A program made the position numbers and the translations under genes. The notes under the pieces are model-generated. The model was not told the DNA's origin, did not search any database, and saw only the letters and a list, made by a program, of their open reading frames with translations. DNA of 64,000 nucleotides from positions 1-64,000 of the forward strand of contig JAYKXP010000016.1 in the NCBI GenBank assembly GCA_037176845.1, read 5' to 3'. Position 1 is the first letter of the stretch; every line of letters starts with the position of its first letter. Below, one piece after another: positions 1 through 13,354 of the stretch. The DNA comes from Paramarasmius palmivorus. Its lineage: Eukaryota > Basidiomycota > Agaricomycetes > Agaricales > Marasmiaceae.

Positions 1-3000
1 TGACTGTCCTTGGGATCAAGGTACACTAGATGCTGCATGGGCTCACTAACATATGTGCTTTCGGGCGAGTGAATAAGGGAGGGGGAAGAGGTAGTAACAG
101 AAGCTGTCCTGCGATCAGCTGTGTCGGTCCGCGGCAACCCAGAAGGAATGACTGCAAGGTATATCCAAATTAGGTCTGCAAGGGCACCCCTTTCTGGACA
201 CCTAGAATGTAGGACAGACGACTGAAGGTGAGCGTGGAACACTAATGACTAATAGGTCCATGAAACCGACTCGAAGTGTGGCGTCCTTAGCTCGGCAAAC
301 CAACAAAGAACAATGGTTTCTAGTTCGAGAGTCAGGTCGCCTCCGTCGAAGTACGGCTCCGTGTATATCACATGGACTAATACGAGGAAGGAATGGAAGA
401 CATTGTCGGCTTTGGTTTCGATTGTAGGTCCATCTTGAGCAAGAGTTGTGCTTTCCTCCTTCATGGTGGGGATATGTAATCCTGTTGACTAAAGACCATG
501 TCTTATGACGGGTCAAGTAAAATATTGGCATAGGGCCAGATTTTTTTTTTTTTTATTTTTTGACTTCAACCATGAAGAGTAAGATTGCTGAGCATCCACT
601 TCCTCTGCTCGCCTAGAGAAACGCCATCGATATCTGGCAGATATCAACAATGGACACCAGCAGTTTTGAAGTGCATTGTCCAGGGTAACCGAAGCGGTGC
701 TCCAACATGTTCCTTCAACACCTTGCCCAATAACTTCATCAGGTGAGCGCGAAGGCTCAATACGTTCGGGTACCACCTCGACGACTGATTTGAGCATCAA
801 GAGGACGCCTCGTAGGTTTGTCGTGTTTTCGCAGATTGTCACCTATTAGCTGAATAAATGAAGGCATGGAATTCGCAAGATCGCCCTGCTGCTCTTCATT
901 CCTCTTTTGGAAGAGGAAAAAAGCTTGACTAAACGATCGAATATGGGATGTAGCGCATCGTGGAGGGTTGTAGTCGTCGCTAATCATTCCCTTTGCGAAC
1001 AAGCTTTTCCTGCGCGTGGAAGCGTTGGCAGATACCAGGCGGAGCGTCATCCTGTTCTGCGGCTATGATTTGCAGAACCCTTGGCGGAGAGCGACGGCGC
1101 GTGATGGAGAAGTGGTTCCGTTGCGAATTCATTCTATCAGATCGTTGAGTATTGTTGTTCACAAACGATTGCAATCTCACCTGCTATAATGCTTTTCGAG
1201 AAATATCGCAGCCCAAAGGCAACGTCGGTCCATCCGTTAGGCCCTATCATCTTCTGAAGGAGAGGGAGTGCACGAGACATTACAACTGCTCGGCCGGGGC
1301 CTTCGAAGCTCACGGTAGTCAGGCGAACTAGGTAGCTGACCATGTTCTCTCGGTAGCCTAATGGCGTAAGCCAAGGAGAGTCAGATCCAGCAGTATCGTC
1401 ACCCCTGTTTTTTCTTTGGCCTCAGCCCAAAGCCTGCTGCTCCCAATTGAATATAACTTGGAGAAGTCTATAGACACCATTCTGGAATCCAAGGTGCAAG
1501 AGGCCATAGGCCAAGCTTGTGAAGAGTGTTCACGATGTATGTAATGAATCAGCTTGCGGACAGGATAGAAAAGATCAGGTAATTTGACCATGAGATAGTA
1601 AATTGTCAGCTGGGAGAGGCCCTCTTCGGCGAGGAGGCGTCGTGCGGTAATGGGCCCACTGGGGATATCCGTTTTCCGCTATCTCGACAGCCGAAAGAGA
1701 TGGCGCCAGTGCTACAGGGGGGGGCCGGGGGATTCCTCGGGGGGGGCGGGGGGTGCGCCAGTGCTGAAGGGGGCTGTGGCGTTAGTGTCCATTCCATATC
1801 ACAGGGGGGGGTGGGGTGCTCGAAGGAGTAGTCCGGTCCAAGTTCGCTAGGATAAATTTGGTAGTGAGGGGGAATGCCGCAAAGAAGCGAGCATTCAGCA
1901 GATACGCAGTCTGCTTGACGACGGGATCTTCTGTGGACTGAAGGTACTGATGTGAACACCTGAGGAGGTCTTGGCTAAGTGTGCGACATTTTGCTGTAAT
2001 ACTGGATCATGATGGTTGTGAAATGCAGGACCTCGACGGCAAAAGTATCATCTGCATCGTTCGGCACGGTGTTTTCTCCACGACGCCAAATTAACCTGGG
2101 CGATACGGTTGACGAAGGAGGTATCGATGAGGTGTTGACCCGAGGGGAAACGCTGAGCATGAACCAATACTGTTGGTGTCAAAACATAACACATGAAAGA
2201 TTGCCTTTTGAGCCCAGGAGATGGGACTATCAAACCAAGTCAGAAATCGAAAGAGGACGTTTCTTTTTTGGAAAACAGCACGTCATGCGATAGTGCGACA
2301 TGTTTGTAAAGAAAATCCGTGGTGATGCTCAAATCGAGGTCTAAGTCCCGTGAGTATACCGCAATGATCTCGAAAAGCAGGTCATTCGCGGGGACTGTTG
2401 CAATGCACAACGGAAATATGTTGAGGAGTATCGTATGGCGTTGCATGGTTTCGGAGATCACACGCCGGGGGTTTACCTCGGATCGAGGAGCACTAGAACG
2501 CCATATGTCAATGAGGATGGGCATGACATACTCATGCTGCTGGAACCAATCGGGTACCAATGTAGCAAGATCGCTGAAGAGAGAGAGAGCGGGAAGGAGC
2601 CTGTCATGATTCCCAATGATCTGAACCTAGGATTGCAGGCGTCCGCAACGACAATACACCCGTAGGAGATTGGGAGCTAGCTTGGCTTGCAGAATGCTAC
2701 GAAGAGTGCGTATGTGTTGTTTCAGTTGAAGGTTCCGCACGAAGAAATCGACTCCATCAACAGGGTACCGATCAAGGTATTTTGCCAATGGTCTGAAAAA
2801 TGGACTCGGTCCCCGCAAAGTGCATCTGTGCCTCAGCTTGAACGCGCGCAATTCGTTGACCTGGTCTTCCAGAAACATGTTTGCAGCGGAGGGGAGAAGG
2901 TGAAATATGTTGGCCAGCTTTACTAGCTTCGTGAATGCCCTCGTTTTCACCTAAGGGTGAGCGGGATGCCATTTTGCTACATCTGTGGGTCGGCGACAAT

Positions 3001-6000
3001 TCGGAAATGAAATTCCCAATAGCTTATGACCGATCTCTACTTTGAAGTAGTTTGGTCAACAATTCGAGACAGCCGGGCGAGGCCCTCAAGTCCGGTACAG
3101 ACAGACGCTTAGGGTCCGCCAAGTTCATCAATATTAGGTCGTAACCCGGTCTGCAACAGCTCCTTGGGAAGCTTGCTTTGGTGCAATAAAACCATCCTCA
3201 GTCCCTCGTGTGCGACAATCTTTTACGTCGGCTGAAGGGGAATATAACGACTTGAAGTAAGACCCCGGTAACTCTGCAGCTTTGTCAGCACATATCCATT
3301 GTGACATGAAATTCCAAAACATACCGTTTGCCTGGTCTGATGTTGTCTGGAAAAGAAGTCGGTAAGAGGCATAGATGCCGTGAGGAGCTTGATTGAGGCT
3401 ACGCGAAGTTTCGTCATCTCGATTGTTCCTTGGCGAAGACTATTGCGACCGAGAAGGGACGCGTCCTCAGCATCAGCGAGCGCCAACGTTTCATGTAGCA
3501 GCCGAAGCAGTTCCTCGTTAAGCTCTAACAAGGGAAGGTTCGAGACTAATCATGAAACGAACAGCCTCGATGATGCCAATTTGAATTGGAAAGGTAACGC
3601 TCGAAGGGTTTGGCATAGATCCCTACCACTATTCGTTCTCGATGAGGTGCAAGCAAATCGATTGCTGACACGCCCCCTAAAACTCAATCAACAATCCAAT
3701 GCACTTCTGAACAGCTTCCCGGACGACTGGGTTGACGCTGGACAGTTCGGGGAAAAAGATTCCTGCGAGGTTGAGCAACCTGACTCGTGCTTGAGGTTGA
3801 TCCGAGCTGATTTCGAAATCAGGTCTCATCATTTTGGAGCACTGTAGTGAGCAAATCTACGATGCCCTCGACGTCAGGAAAATCGACAGGAAGGTCCTTC
3901 AGTACATGAATCAAGGTGCGAAGAAGGTCTCCTCCCCTATCGCGTACCCATTTTTCACCAACCTCTGGCGTCGTCGACATTATTCTGACAGCCGGCACAG
4001 CCTGCTGCCTTTCTGGACCAGGAATGGTCCAAAGCAGAGACCAGCGAAAACGATTTCGCGATTTGTTGGAGAATCGGGAACAGCTCGGGCACGATGCTAT
4101 TATTCTGTTTCGCCGACGCCACGAGGTCCTGTATGATGGACCTCTCAAGACCACCTGTGCCTGTTTGCGCTTGTTCAGCACTTTCGCGAGCTAAAAGCAT
4201 GGGGAATGGCATCTAAGAATGGTTGGAGGATGGTGCTTCGAGTAGTGGTTTCTCGAGATGATCCGCGACGAAGCTCAGTATCGAACACTCCATGTGCAAG
4301 AGTGCGAAGGAAGTTTTCGGCTCGATCCTTGGTGTCAGTGAGATGCAGTCCGTCATAGAGTGCTTCTACAGCAGAAGTGAAGAGTTCTTCAGCATTCCGG
4401 CCCTTCAAACCCTACAAATATGTCAGACAATATTAGAATTAGAAGTAAGTAGAGATGCAATGCAGCTCACCTCGTACGTAAGCAAGCTAAGCGACTTCTC
4501 AAGATATTCGCAAGCAGAGACAACGTCAGCACCCGTTGTTGAGGAGCGCATTGTACGGCATGCCAAAGTTATTGCTGGCTGAAGTGAAAGCTTCTGCATG
4601 ACACCTCCGAACGAGATCGTAACCCTTGGTGGGTCCGAGTGATGAACATAATCGAGTGCTGGTTCCTTGGAGAGAAGTCGACGATTACGGCCTCCAAGTT
4701 TCCCGAGAATCCGGATAGTGGTGTGAGCAAGATGATGGTTGGCGGGGAGAGGTTTCAAGTGACTGTGCAACGCCTCCATCAGCTCTCGCAAGACAATGCT
4801 CAAGGTGGGGTCAAGGAAGTCTGGAGTGAGGTTGTCGATACAGAGTTCCAATGTTCGAAGCCCCTGTGATATGAGCTCTGGAGTCCCTCGCAAAGCAAGT
4901 GCCAGCGGCTGCATGAGATACGAGAGATGAGGTAGGAGATGTGTCAGCCGAAGCGGGACTGTCAAACACAACTCGACTATCATATCTCTTGTTGCTCCCT
5001 CAGTAGCTTGAAGTTGCCGATTAAGGCACTCGAGCATCTCGGGAAGAAGCGGTAGGACTTCTTTATATAACAGCTCAAATCTTCCTCCTCCTCCACCAAT
5101 TGCTCGAAATAGCGCACGTAATAGATGGAAGTAGTGGGTGGGTTTGGAGGCTTTCGTAGCAAGTGGAAAACAATCCATCAATAATTTGGCGAGATGCGAA
5201 GCCAATATGGGCTCATTGCTGGCGGGATGGGCAGCTACTGCACCAAATGCCATCTTGAATAGACGGATCGTGGCGGCGGCCTTATGTTCGTCGTACTCCC
5301 CAAGTTCAGGTAAGCGATCGACGAGGAATTTGAGGACTATGGCGAGTAACGTGGGAGATGTCGATTCTTTTGTGAAAAGCACTTGGCAGACGTTCATTAG
5401 CACGACCTTCTTCTGCGCACATTCAAAAAAGAAGCTAATCTTGTGTGTCCAAACTTCTTGGAAAACGTGCAAATTGACCTCCAAAAGGATCATGGCAAAC
5501 CAATCGACGGAGTCGTTGTTCTCGGTCACGCGATTGTCTGGTTCAAGGTTAGACATGCAGCGAATACACCCCTCAAACATCCGGAATATGAGAGTGCCGT
5601 CGGATAGAGTAGCATTGCACTTCTTCATGTTCCCCAGGGTGAGCCGGAAACCGTGTGTAAGAGTAGCTTGAATAAACAGGCGCGACTCTAGTTGAGGGGA
5701 ATCAATAATGAAAATGAACCAGAGTAGCGATTGACCCACCTGCGAGGACTTCCTCAGACTTCTCAATTGCAAAGAAAGCGCCGCCTACCGGGCGGGCTTG
5801 TTCGATGGAAACTGCATCTTGGACAGCAGTCTCCTCCTTTCTCCTCTCGGCAGAGGCCATGAGCTCATCATACGTGTATACCAGTGCATCGAGCCGATTC
5901 AAGCAGCTGTCAAGTATAACCTCCAAGAGGCGCGCAGCGTTTTCCGGAGATTCTTTGGTTACCGCTGTGTCTGGCGTTCCAAAAAGAATTTTGGAGGCCA

Positions 6001-7400
6001 GAATATGCACCTGGATTCCATATGTGCGATTGTGTAACAAGCGCAGGTGCATGTGAACGAGACGCGTTAATTGAGGGAATGTAAGCTCGCTGCGAAGATG
6101 GTGGAAGAGATCTGCGACAGCCGTGTAGACACCCGTTCTATAAGCACGTAAGAAAACTGAACAAAGGCTAGAGTAGCGTGTCACCATACCTGAGCATATC
6201 TCTTTTTCCCAGTTCAGTGCCTAGGAGTATCCTCTCGTCAAAAAGCTTGTCGATTTGGGGGACGAGGACTCGGCGGTGTGGTGTGCTGATAAGATGACGA
6301 AGACCACCATCAAGTCCTGGCAGACGGTAAACAACTTCGCCTACATGTCCGGTGATGTGAGAACACGTACCTTTCGAAGAGTTGTGGATGTAGAAGGACA
6401 GTCTTGGAGTAGCCGAAGTGCGGCAAGTGTAAGGCGCTCTCCGAATTCTGGCTGATCGTTGAGCTGCTTGGTGATGTAAAGCATATATGACAGAAGCTAT
6501 TGAACTCTCAGTCAGCCTCGACTGTACCAATAGCGTTAAGTCACCGACCTTGATTTGGGCACTTATAAAGTCTGTGTACGCGCCGGGATTCTTGATAGTG
6601 GAGGCCATTCCGGCCCAAATACCTCCCATAGCCTCGTAGTCGTCTCGCTCTTTCATCTGGGCTGGAGGCACTAGTTCAACCACTTCAAGACTTGGCGTCA
6701 TTGTGTTCTTGACTGCGGGCGAGATCGTCCTCAGAGCGCGCTGGTACATAACCATGACTAATCCCATTTCTGCGAGTGTTTTGAAGCTGCTGAGTCCTGG
6801 AAGAGATGTATTGGGGTCCATCGGTGTAGAATCTGCGGAAAGCAATTGGGATACTAGGGTAGGCATGTGGCTTAAAGCTTCTTGGAACATGACGGTGAAC
6901 TCTGCCACTCGCTCGTCATTGAGGCACCTGTAGTTGCGGACGTGGTCGATAAGCGCTTTGCAGCACAAGACTGCGTTGTCTTCATTGTCGTGGCGCACAA
7001 CATGGTATAGACAATCGAAAATGGAATTTATATGGGGGCGTGCAGCTTCTGAGGTCGGGAGTCTTTGGAGTATTTCGATAAGAACGCGCCGGAACTGAAA
7101 TTCCAACGAATCCTTTCGGAAAGAGGTTTCACCATTACGAAGGAGATCCAGGAGTGTTGGAATGAGGAAATGTAATACGCGAGTAGATTCTGAATCTCGG
7201 GTTGTGTCAAGCATTTCTCGTATTTCGCAGGCGAAGGCATGTTTGGTTTTAAGGTCTATGAAACGAGTCCTTGAGTGGCATGTATGAATGCTATGGATGG
7301 GAAACGTACCAACTGCAGGATCCGCTATCTTCGCTGTCCGTGGTTCAAAGTCCCCAGCTACCGCCACATGTATCATTGGATCGATAGTATTCGTCGCCAT
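1..7400 (-). pseudogene. TRA1: TRA1/TRRAP homologue, N-terminal part, frameshifted and cut by window edge
   Basis: TRA1/TRRAP is the giant HEAT/TPR scaffold of the SAGA and NuA4 complexes and binds transcription activators in the nucleus. The minus strand starts at the ATG at 7398-7400 (MATNTIDPMI) and splices through short introns. Recognisable TRA1 blocks follow: LVPQIDKLFDERILLGTELG near 6.2 kb, HEAT-like repeats with PLALALRGTPELISQGL near 4.9 kb, FKSLYSPSADVK near 3.2 kb, ILMNLADPKRLSVP near 3.1 kb and PLAKYLDRYP near 2.8 kb. The FAT and kinase-like domains would lie beyond the left edge. The frame breaks repeatedly: a one-base loss near 6285, then several shifts between 3250 and 3000. 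Left of about 2.6 kb only fragments align. TRA1 is normally one essential intact gene, so this is either a decaying duplicate or poor sequence near a contig end. The family call is firm; the cause of the breaks is open. Confidence 0.85.
1719..1816. repeat. Cluster of long G homopolymers
   Basis: Several runs of five to eight G residues lie within about 100 bases, inside the region that should encode TRA1 on the minus strand. They would read as proline-rich sequence, which is not expected in a HEAT-repeat protein. They could form G-quadruplexes, or they could be an artefact of low-quality sequence near the left end. Confidence 0.6.
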
Positions 7401-8339
7401 CCTGGGCACAATACTGCCCACAAGTGTGTACTAGACCAAACCTACTGGAATTCATAATTTTAACTATGAGTATCCGAAATTTTCTTTCATAGACACTGAG
7501 ACACACCTTGCTGCCCAAATTTATACCCAAAAAATTATACTTGGTGGTGTTGGTACCGAGGAAGACGCGAGCTGGCTGGTCGAAGGCGGGGAAAAGGAAA
7601 CTTGACCGAGCTCACACCGAGCTCGAGTCTGCCAAAGGCAGTTATCACGTGCCTAACTCTGAACCAATGACCCTGGTCTGCGCACTTCGTCCATGGACCT
7701 CCCGCCTCTTACCCTGATATCAGCCCGCACTCCGACTCTCACTGCCTTCAAGGGACGTATCTCAAATTATGAAACGCGCTAATGCCTTGACGTTAACAAC
7801 GATCACTGGCCTGCAGTCTCAATGTCGCCTTCCCTATGAATCCGTCATGATTAGCGACAGGGTACCGTTTTGCTTTTAAAAGATTGCTCCATGATTTCGC
7901 ATTCATCCGAGGCTCTGGATACCCTTTTCTCGGGCCCTCTTCTCCCCAACGTTCTTTTTGTTCTTTCTTCTTCGTAGCTTGGTGCTGGCACACCCATGCT
8001 CGATGTTCGTTCAACTTCAGGATCTTCACTGAGTGCTAGATCCATTTCCGACCTTCCCGCAGCTAGCCTGTTCAATTTGTGAGTGTTCACCAAACAGGAA
8101 TCATCTATCAGGTGTTGACTATCAAATTTCTGGATAAAGCAATGTCGTTTCCGCTTTCTTCCTTGGATGTCTGTTCTCGGTTGCTATTCAGTGCCTTTGC
8201 TCGTCTTCTCTGAGCAAGAGACTTTTACGACTCTGTCTACGTCGCACGACTCCTGACACGCGTTCCGATGTCGAAACACTGCATCAACCGCATGGCGCAG
8301 GTCAAGGAGAAAAGACATTCACGAACACGGATAACGATA
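7401..8339. other. Intergenic region between divergent TRA1-like and membrane-protein genes
   Basis: No convincing exon is seen between the TRA1-like start codon (minus strand) and the membrane protein gene (plus strand). The stretch should hold the divergent promoters. Some 5' exons of the membrane protein gene may lie at 8130-8340, where an ATG at about 8142 opens a short hydrophobic frame, but I could not join it cleanly. Confidence 0.4.
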
Positions 8340-10014
8340 CGGGTGTTCAGATCTTACTGTTCATCATGTTCATCTGCTTTGCTTTGGGGAGTGTGGCTGA
8401 TCTGGCTTCGCTAACGTCGATGACAACGGAGGGATCCTGTGGTGCGCCCGAAATCGTCTATTTGAATGACGCCCGTTCTCAAACAATCGCACAGCGTTTT
8501 TCGTATCATGGGGTGTGATGGCAGCCAATTTAGGGCGTCTGGTCGGACTAATCATCCTGCTGGTAACCCTGCATCGTTTGAAGGTATCCCATTGGGAGTC
8601 GGTCGGAATGATGGCATGGTTGGTCGGATTATTCGGTGAGTGACTTGGCGTCCGTCTTCTGTTTCACCTTTCAAACTTCTGGTTATCATGCAGTTCTAAT
8701 TCTCGTGAATGGGGCATTAAATACCGGAACGACGAAGTATGTATCATTTTATTTCAGTATAAGTTGAACAAGCGCTGACATGCGGTTTGAAGCTCTCCTC
8801 GGAACCTTGGATTATCGTTGTGCTATCGGAAACAGTAAGTGAACTTCTTCACGAGGGTTGAACAATACCAATGAAAGCACTTTTAGTGTTCTGGCTATTT
8901 CCATCGTGTCCTCATTGTTGTTCATTCTGTTCGAGCTCTACTTTGTCGTTCGTTTTTTAGTTGTCCTCTCCCCCCGGGCCACCTCGGCTAGGGCTCGAGT
9001 AACTGCTGAGCTTATGTGGGATCATCGATTAAAGAAGGCCTGGTCTCTTCTCTTTCTCGAGATATTATCCATCGCTCCAATGGCAGTACCCTTGAAGACG
9101 ATAGACCAATACATACCTTTGGTGATCGGAACTGTCGTTGTTCTCAGTACGTACAGTTTCTTTTACTCCTTTCTCCTACTAATTCATCTTTCAGTCGCCT
9201 TTAGTGCATCTTCAAATTCCGCGGTTCATGAAAACAACATTCACAAACGACGATCGTCGAGCATTCGTGTCAGTGAGAAACCACCACCTACACCTGTTGT
9301 TGTTTCGTACCCTAGGCCACCGACGCCGCCTCCTCATCCCCATGGACGTTCGCCATCTTCTGACAATGGCCTGCAGCTCTACCGCTCCCCTTCAGTGCGC
9401 ACTTCAAACAGTGAAGAAAGTGTCAGCTCTGCGAATGCACACAGTGTACGAAATGCTCAAGTTCATCTTGCAACACGCTCCAGTCATCCGTATATTCGCC
9501 ACATTGTTCCACCGGGCCTATTAAGCGAAGTGCTTTCTGGGCCAACCCCGACCGGGCAGTGACTTCCCCTTCTGGAGGACAGGATTTGGTACTAGTCCAT
9601 CCCACAGGCAGGGTACTGAGCGCGGTACCGGCCCACCTCTCCCGACAGCTCTCAAGAGGCGGCGGACGCCCAAAGTTGACCGTTGTCACAAATTTCGCGC
9701 CCGATAACCCAGAAGAAGGCAGTGCCTTGGCCACAGTATACACATTCTACTCTCATCCCATTTCCGCCCCGGAGCAAAGTCACTTCTCATTACCATCAGC
9801 ATCTGTCACGTCCGCAACAACGGCGCAAACGAGCAACGAGGACACCATCACAGAATTGTCGGGTGGTCAATCGTTCGAACTGGGGAATGGTAGAAGACAG
9901 AGTGCTCAACTTACTGGGTTGTCTCATGCAACCACGGGAACCTTTGGCCCTCCTCGAAGGATGGACACACCTGCTTCGTTTAGACCCAGGGGTCCACGAC
10001 TTCGAAACCCGTGA
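8340..10014 (+). pseudogene. Multi-pass membrane protein with long disordered tail, frame broken
   Basis: Pieces of a membrane protein are spread over at least four exons. Hydrophobic helices include VQILLFIMFICFALG (about 8343-8390), LVGLIILLVTL (about 8540), SIVSSLLFILFELYFVVRFL (about 8895-8950) and VIGTVVVLSTYSFFYSFLLL (about 9125-9185). Short introns fall at about 8634-8692 and 8736-8838. After the last helix comes a Pro/Ser-rich tail to about 10014. This layout resembles uncharacterised agaricomycete membrane proteins with cytosolic disordered tails. The frame shifts near 8480, between LNDARSQ and FFVSWGVMAANLG. It shifts again near 9555, where the tail stops and continues in another frame as SPSGGQDLVLVHPTG. 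Either the gene is decaying or the sequence has indels. Function is unknown. Confidence 0.55.
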
Positions 10015-11717
10015 AACTATACCTAAACAAGTTCGTGATGGTTGTGTAGTGTAGTGGGTTGATCTGCGATAGGATAGCTTTCGGATAATTTCAGTGTATA
10101 CTTGACAATCCTTAATAATATCTCAAACCCTTCCTTATTTTTGAATTCGTTGCGAATGTTTGAGTGATACTAGTGTGGGGACCTGGCCACCTTGTCGCTA
10201 GCCTTACCTTCTTTGAATTTATTGGATCGTATTGGTACTGTAGGTCACCCTGGTCGTCGGCGTCGGCGCTGTAATTTCCCCAGTTTCAAGGCGAGTGTAA
10301 GATCTCCGGCGATCAACTTGACGAGTATTGATTTGAAGGATTACGAGTTCGTAATATAATGAGAACTCGTTCTTTATCGCTTGGCCCTTTTCTCTTATTC
10401 GGCGTTATCAAAATATCATATCAAAAAAAAAAGATTATATCAAATTGCCATATTTGTGTCTTGTATTATCTAATGGCCCTTGCAGCTTGAATCCGGTTGT
10501 CTGTGTTTTTCTATGCCCCGTGTCAGCTATAACTATGATATAAATTGTGTATTGGTAGTCTGAAAGGTTTAGAGTACCTGCAAAATTTTCGGAAATTTTA
10601 CATCCTTACCGAAATCGCGATAAAGACAAGTGAAGTCCGGCTGGCATTAGGTACAGTTCGACTATGCTAGCAAGGCTTCCGCAGGTCTATGCCCCTAACG
10701 CGTACCTTAAAAACTATAGATATCTTATTCAATGCTCACTGCACACCGTATTAGCATAGGCCCGCAACTTCGGCAGTTGGGGCCCCACTCAAAGCTGTCT
10801 CGGTGATCTATCTATCTATCGAGCGCATAGATAGTAAAGAGATTGCTTTCGAGACCTCAAGAGAGTCAATAAGACCTCGCGTGATATTCTTGAGAACAAG
10901 CTAGCCTACACTGATGAATCTACCACTTCCACGGAGTCCCCAAATACACCACTCTCAGGCTCAAACAAGACTCTTCCCATGACCTGTCCCTGCTCAGAAA
11001 GAATCGTATCCAAGAAGAATGCAACGTATCATGTAGAGCTGCCGATCGTCGGGGTCATAGCGTGCTTGATACACGTCCATATCTGCTCGATGGAGAGATT
11101 GGCGGGGAGACGCATTTTTATGCCTTCGCATGGATTATCGCCTGCAATCTTTTGCGTACGTGGTGTAGATCGTATCCTAGAAGTGTTCGTAGACCTTTTG
11201 GAAGGTGTAAAGGAAGGTCGCATGGGTGTTTCCGAGTTTCTGGTTGACGCGTAGGAGAACAGGGCGGAAGCTCAGCAACTGGCATTCAATTGAATCAAAA
11301 TGGCGGCAGTCTGTGCTACCAGAATCAACCATGAGACTGTTAGTATGATCTTATTCACGTTTCTGATGATATGGGGGACGTACCATAGGCCTCAAATATT
11401 TTGTGATTTATCTCCTGCAGACTAACTCCTGACCAATTTCGCGCGAAATTACAGAGGTGATATCTAGGGAACGAGAGTAGATTTTGAGACAGATTAAAGA
11501 GAGTTGAACGTATTTGCTTCGAAACTATTGATAGATGTCGGAGAGGGAGTGACAGAGTGGAGGGACGTAACGTAGTGGGAAGGAAATTGTGGGTCAGGAA
11601 ACGCGCACTTTGCTTCTCCGAAGCGCTTGTTTGTCCGAACAAATATTTACTGCGCAAACACCGGAGAAGGGCTTGGAGAACCTTGATGAGCAACGCTATT
11701 TGCATCAAACAGTGGGG
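10015..11717. other. Long noncoding stretch
   Basis: No supported gene was found. Open frames on both strands (for example 10979-11254 plus, 11355-11774 minus) are short, overlap one another and lack joinable splice sites. A short TATC-type microsatellite lies near 10808-10820. Confidence 0.5.
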
Positions 11718-12260
11718 TATATAAACGGTGGAACTTCTGTGTATGACTTCTGTTACCTTCTGTAGGCCTTTCACTGACTATGTTTGGTTACAGCGCACTC
11801 GATTCCGCAAGCGTTTTGTACGTACTTTGTTATCATCGCCTTCAACGCCCTTGCTTAAGCCTTACGATGTTGATACCGATGGTGGTCTTCTATTTATTTA
11901 CTCATTTGACATTCTTCATGCTGTGAATCCTTTCACCACCGTCGCTGGAATCTGCACTGATGTCCTTGTAATTTGCTCTTTAGCTGACGCCGACTTCAGT
12001 GTTGTTGCGACTTGGAACTAGTGAGTGATGTGGCGACGTTCAAAATGTGGTACGTGGTGTACGTACTCTATTTCATCAGAGTAATAACGTTTTTTCTGTA
12101 TTTAGGCGTCTAGTCGTAGTTGTGCCTGGTTGGAGCTTGACAGAGTTGTATTCAAGATGGAAGAATGGAATGAGGCATGGTGTAAGTGGAAACGTGTTGG
12201 TGTAGTTTGTCGGTTGTCAATGTCCCTTCTTCCACCTGTGGTTTCTTGTTTTTGCTATGT
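11718..12260 (+). other. Possible exons of an unidentified gene, with TATA-like box at the front
   Basis: A TATATAAA sequence lies at 11718-11725. Downstream, plus-strand open stretches can be split by plausible introns: GTACGT..AAG near 11818-11862 and GTGAGT..TTTAG near 12022-12106. One stretch after the second intron reads ELDRVVFKMEEWNEAW. I could not build one continuous frame with a sensible start, so this is only possible coding sequence or gene remains. Confidence 0.25.
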
Positions 12261-12580
12261 CTGTTTCTGTTGATTTTCACTCATTAGAGAGCGGGTGTTG
12301 ATATGACTTTGTGGAGCATAGCGTGATTGTTCGGTACGTTCGTTTCTAGGCCGCTGCTTTACGGCGGGTGCTGTCGTTCTTTGCTGAGCTTATATGTGGT
12401 TTCTAGCGTTGCGGGTAACGAGTTTGAGGCCTGTCGCGGTTTTCGGGTAGGAAGACCCCGTTACGTTGGGTGTTTGTTGCGGCGGTGCTTCGATTTGAGG
12501 TAGTTTTTCTTGCTCGGGTTTTTTGCTTCGTGTTTCGGTGTTTTCAGGCTAGGGTTAGGTTGTTTCTTTGGGATGCCTGT

Positions 12581-12588
12581 TATAAAGG
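12581..12588 (+). promoter_or_regulatory. TATA box for the 199-aa gene
   Basis: TATAAAGG lies 54-61 bases before the ATG at 12642. This is a normal distance for a TATA-driven fungal promoter with a short leader, and it supports the chosen start codon. Confidence 0.45.
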
Positions 12589-12641
12589 AGGCCATTGGGC
12601 TTTCGTTAGTTCTTGGACTTGCTCCTTTTCGTATACAAACC

Positions 12642-13354
12642 ATGCCTTCTGCCGTTTTGGTTAGCGTCCGAGAGCGCAAAATCATCTTCAACGCGCTCTG
12701 CCCTTCCTTCCAAGAGTTTTTCAATCGGCTCGTCGAAGCTTACCCTCGTACTTCGGATGGGTTGCTGGGTAGCCTTTCCGGATCTTGGAATCCTCAGTAT
12801 CGCCAGTTTGAGCTGCTTTTGCTTCGTACATTAGCGGTGTGTTGTTTTTTTTTTCATCTTATCTGTCGGTTGGTTGATGAGTATTGCCGTTTAGGACTTT
12901 CCTATTCGTTTGCAAAGGTGTTTCCCGGAAAAAGCTTTGCTTAGCCTTCGTTTCCGAAACAACGTGGAGTTGGTGCTTTCCACGTTTAACGGTCTTGTCG
13001 CAGATGGGTTTACCCGTCTTGTCCTCAATTCTCTAATGGCGTGCCCACCGGCCTATGTTGGATTCCCTCGCGACTTGTCATGCGTTACGAATGCTCAACT
13101 TTGGGCTGTCGTCGCTGGACGTATGCAAACCGGGTTGTTCTGGCCTGACCAGACTGGGATGGCCCACACTACTACTTATTTCGACCGGTCTGCCCTCGAC
13201 TGGCTTCGTTCTGGTATAGCGTTCTATCTCAGGATTGAAGTGCTGTCGGGTAACGAGCTTTTTGCATGCGCCGAGAGTGGTAAGTTACGTTTTTTTTTTA
13301 TTACCTTCGTTACTGAGTTTTGCTTTTTTCTTAGTTACGGAGGCATTGATGTGA
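12642..13354 (+). CDS. Unknown 199-aa protein, three exons
   Basis: Exons 12642-12836, 12895-13279 and 13335-13354 join in frame across two clean GT..TTAG introns (58 and 55 nt) and give 199 residues. The first reads MPSAVLVSVRERKIIFNAL; the second contains LWAVVAGRMQTGLFWPDQTG. The composition is that of an ordinary soluble alpha/beta protein, with no signal peptide or clear membrane helix. I recognise no family. The frame before the ATG is also open for some distance, so an upstream exon is possible, but the TATA box at 12581 favours this start. It is the first gene of the intact block that runs to 33.9 kb. Its stop lies only about 500 bases from the end of the next, convergent gene. Confidence 0.6.
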
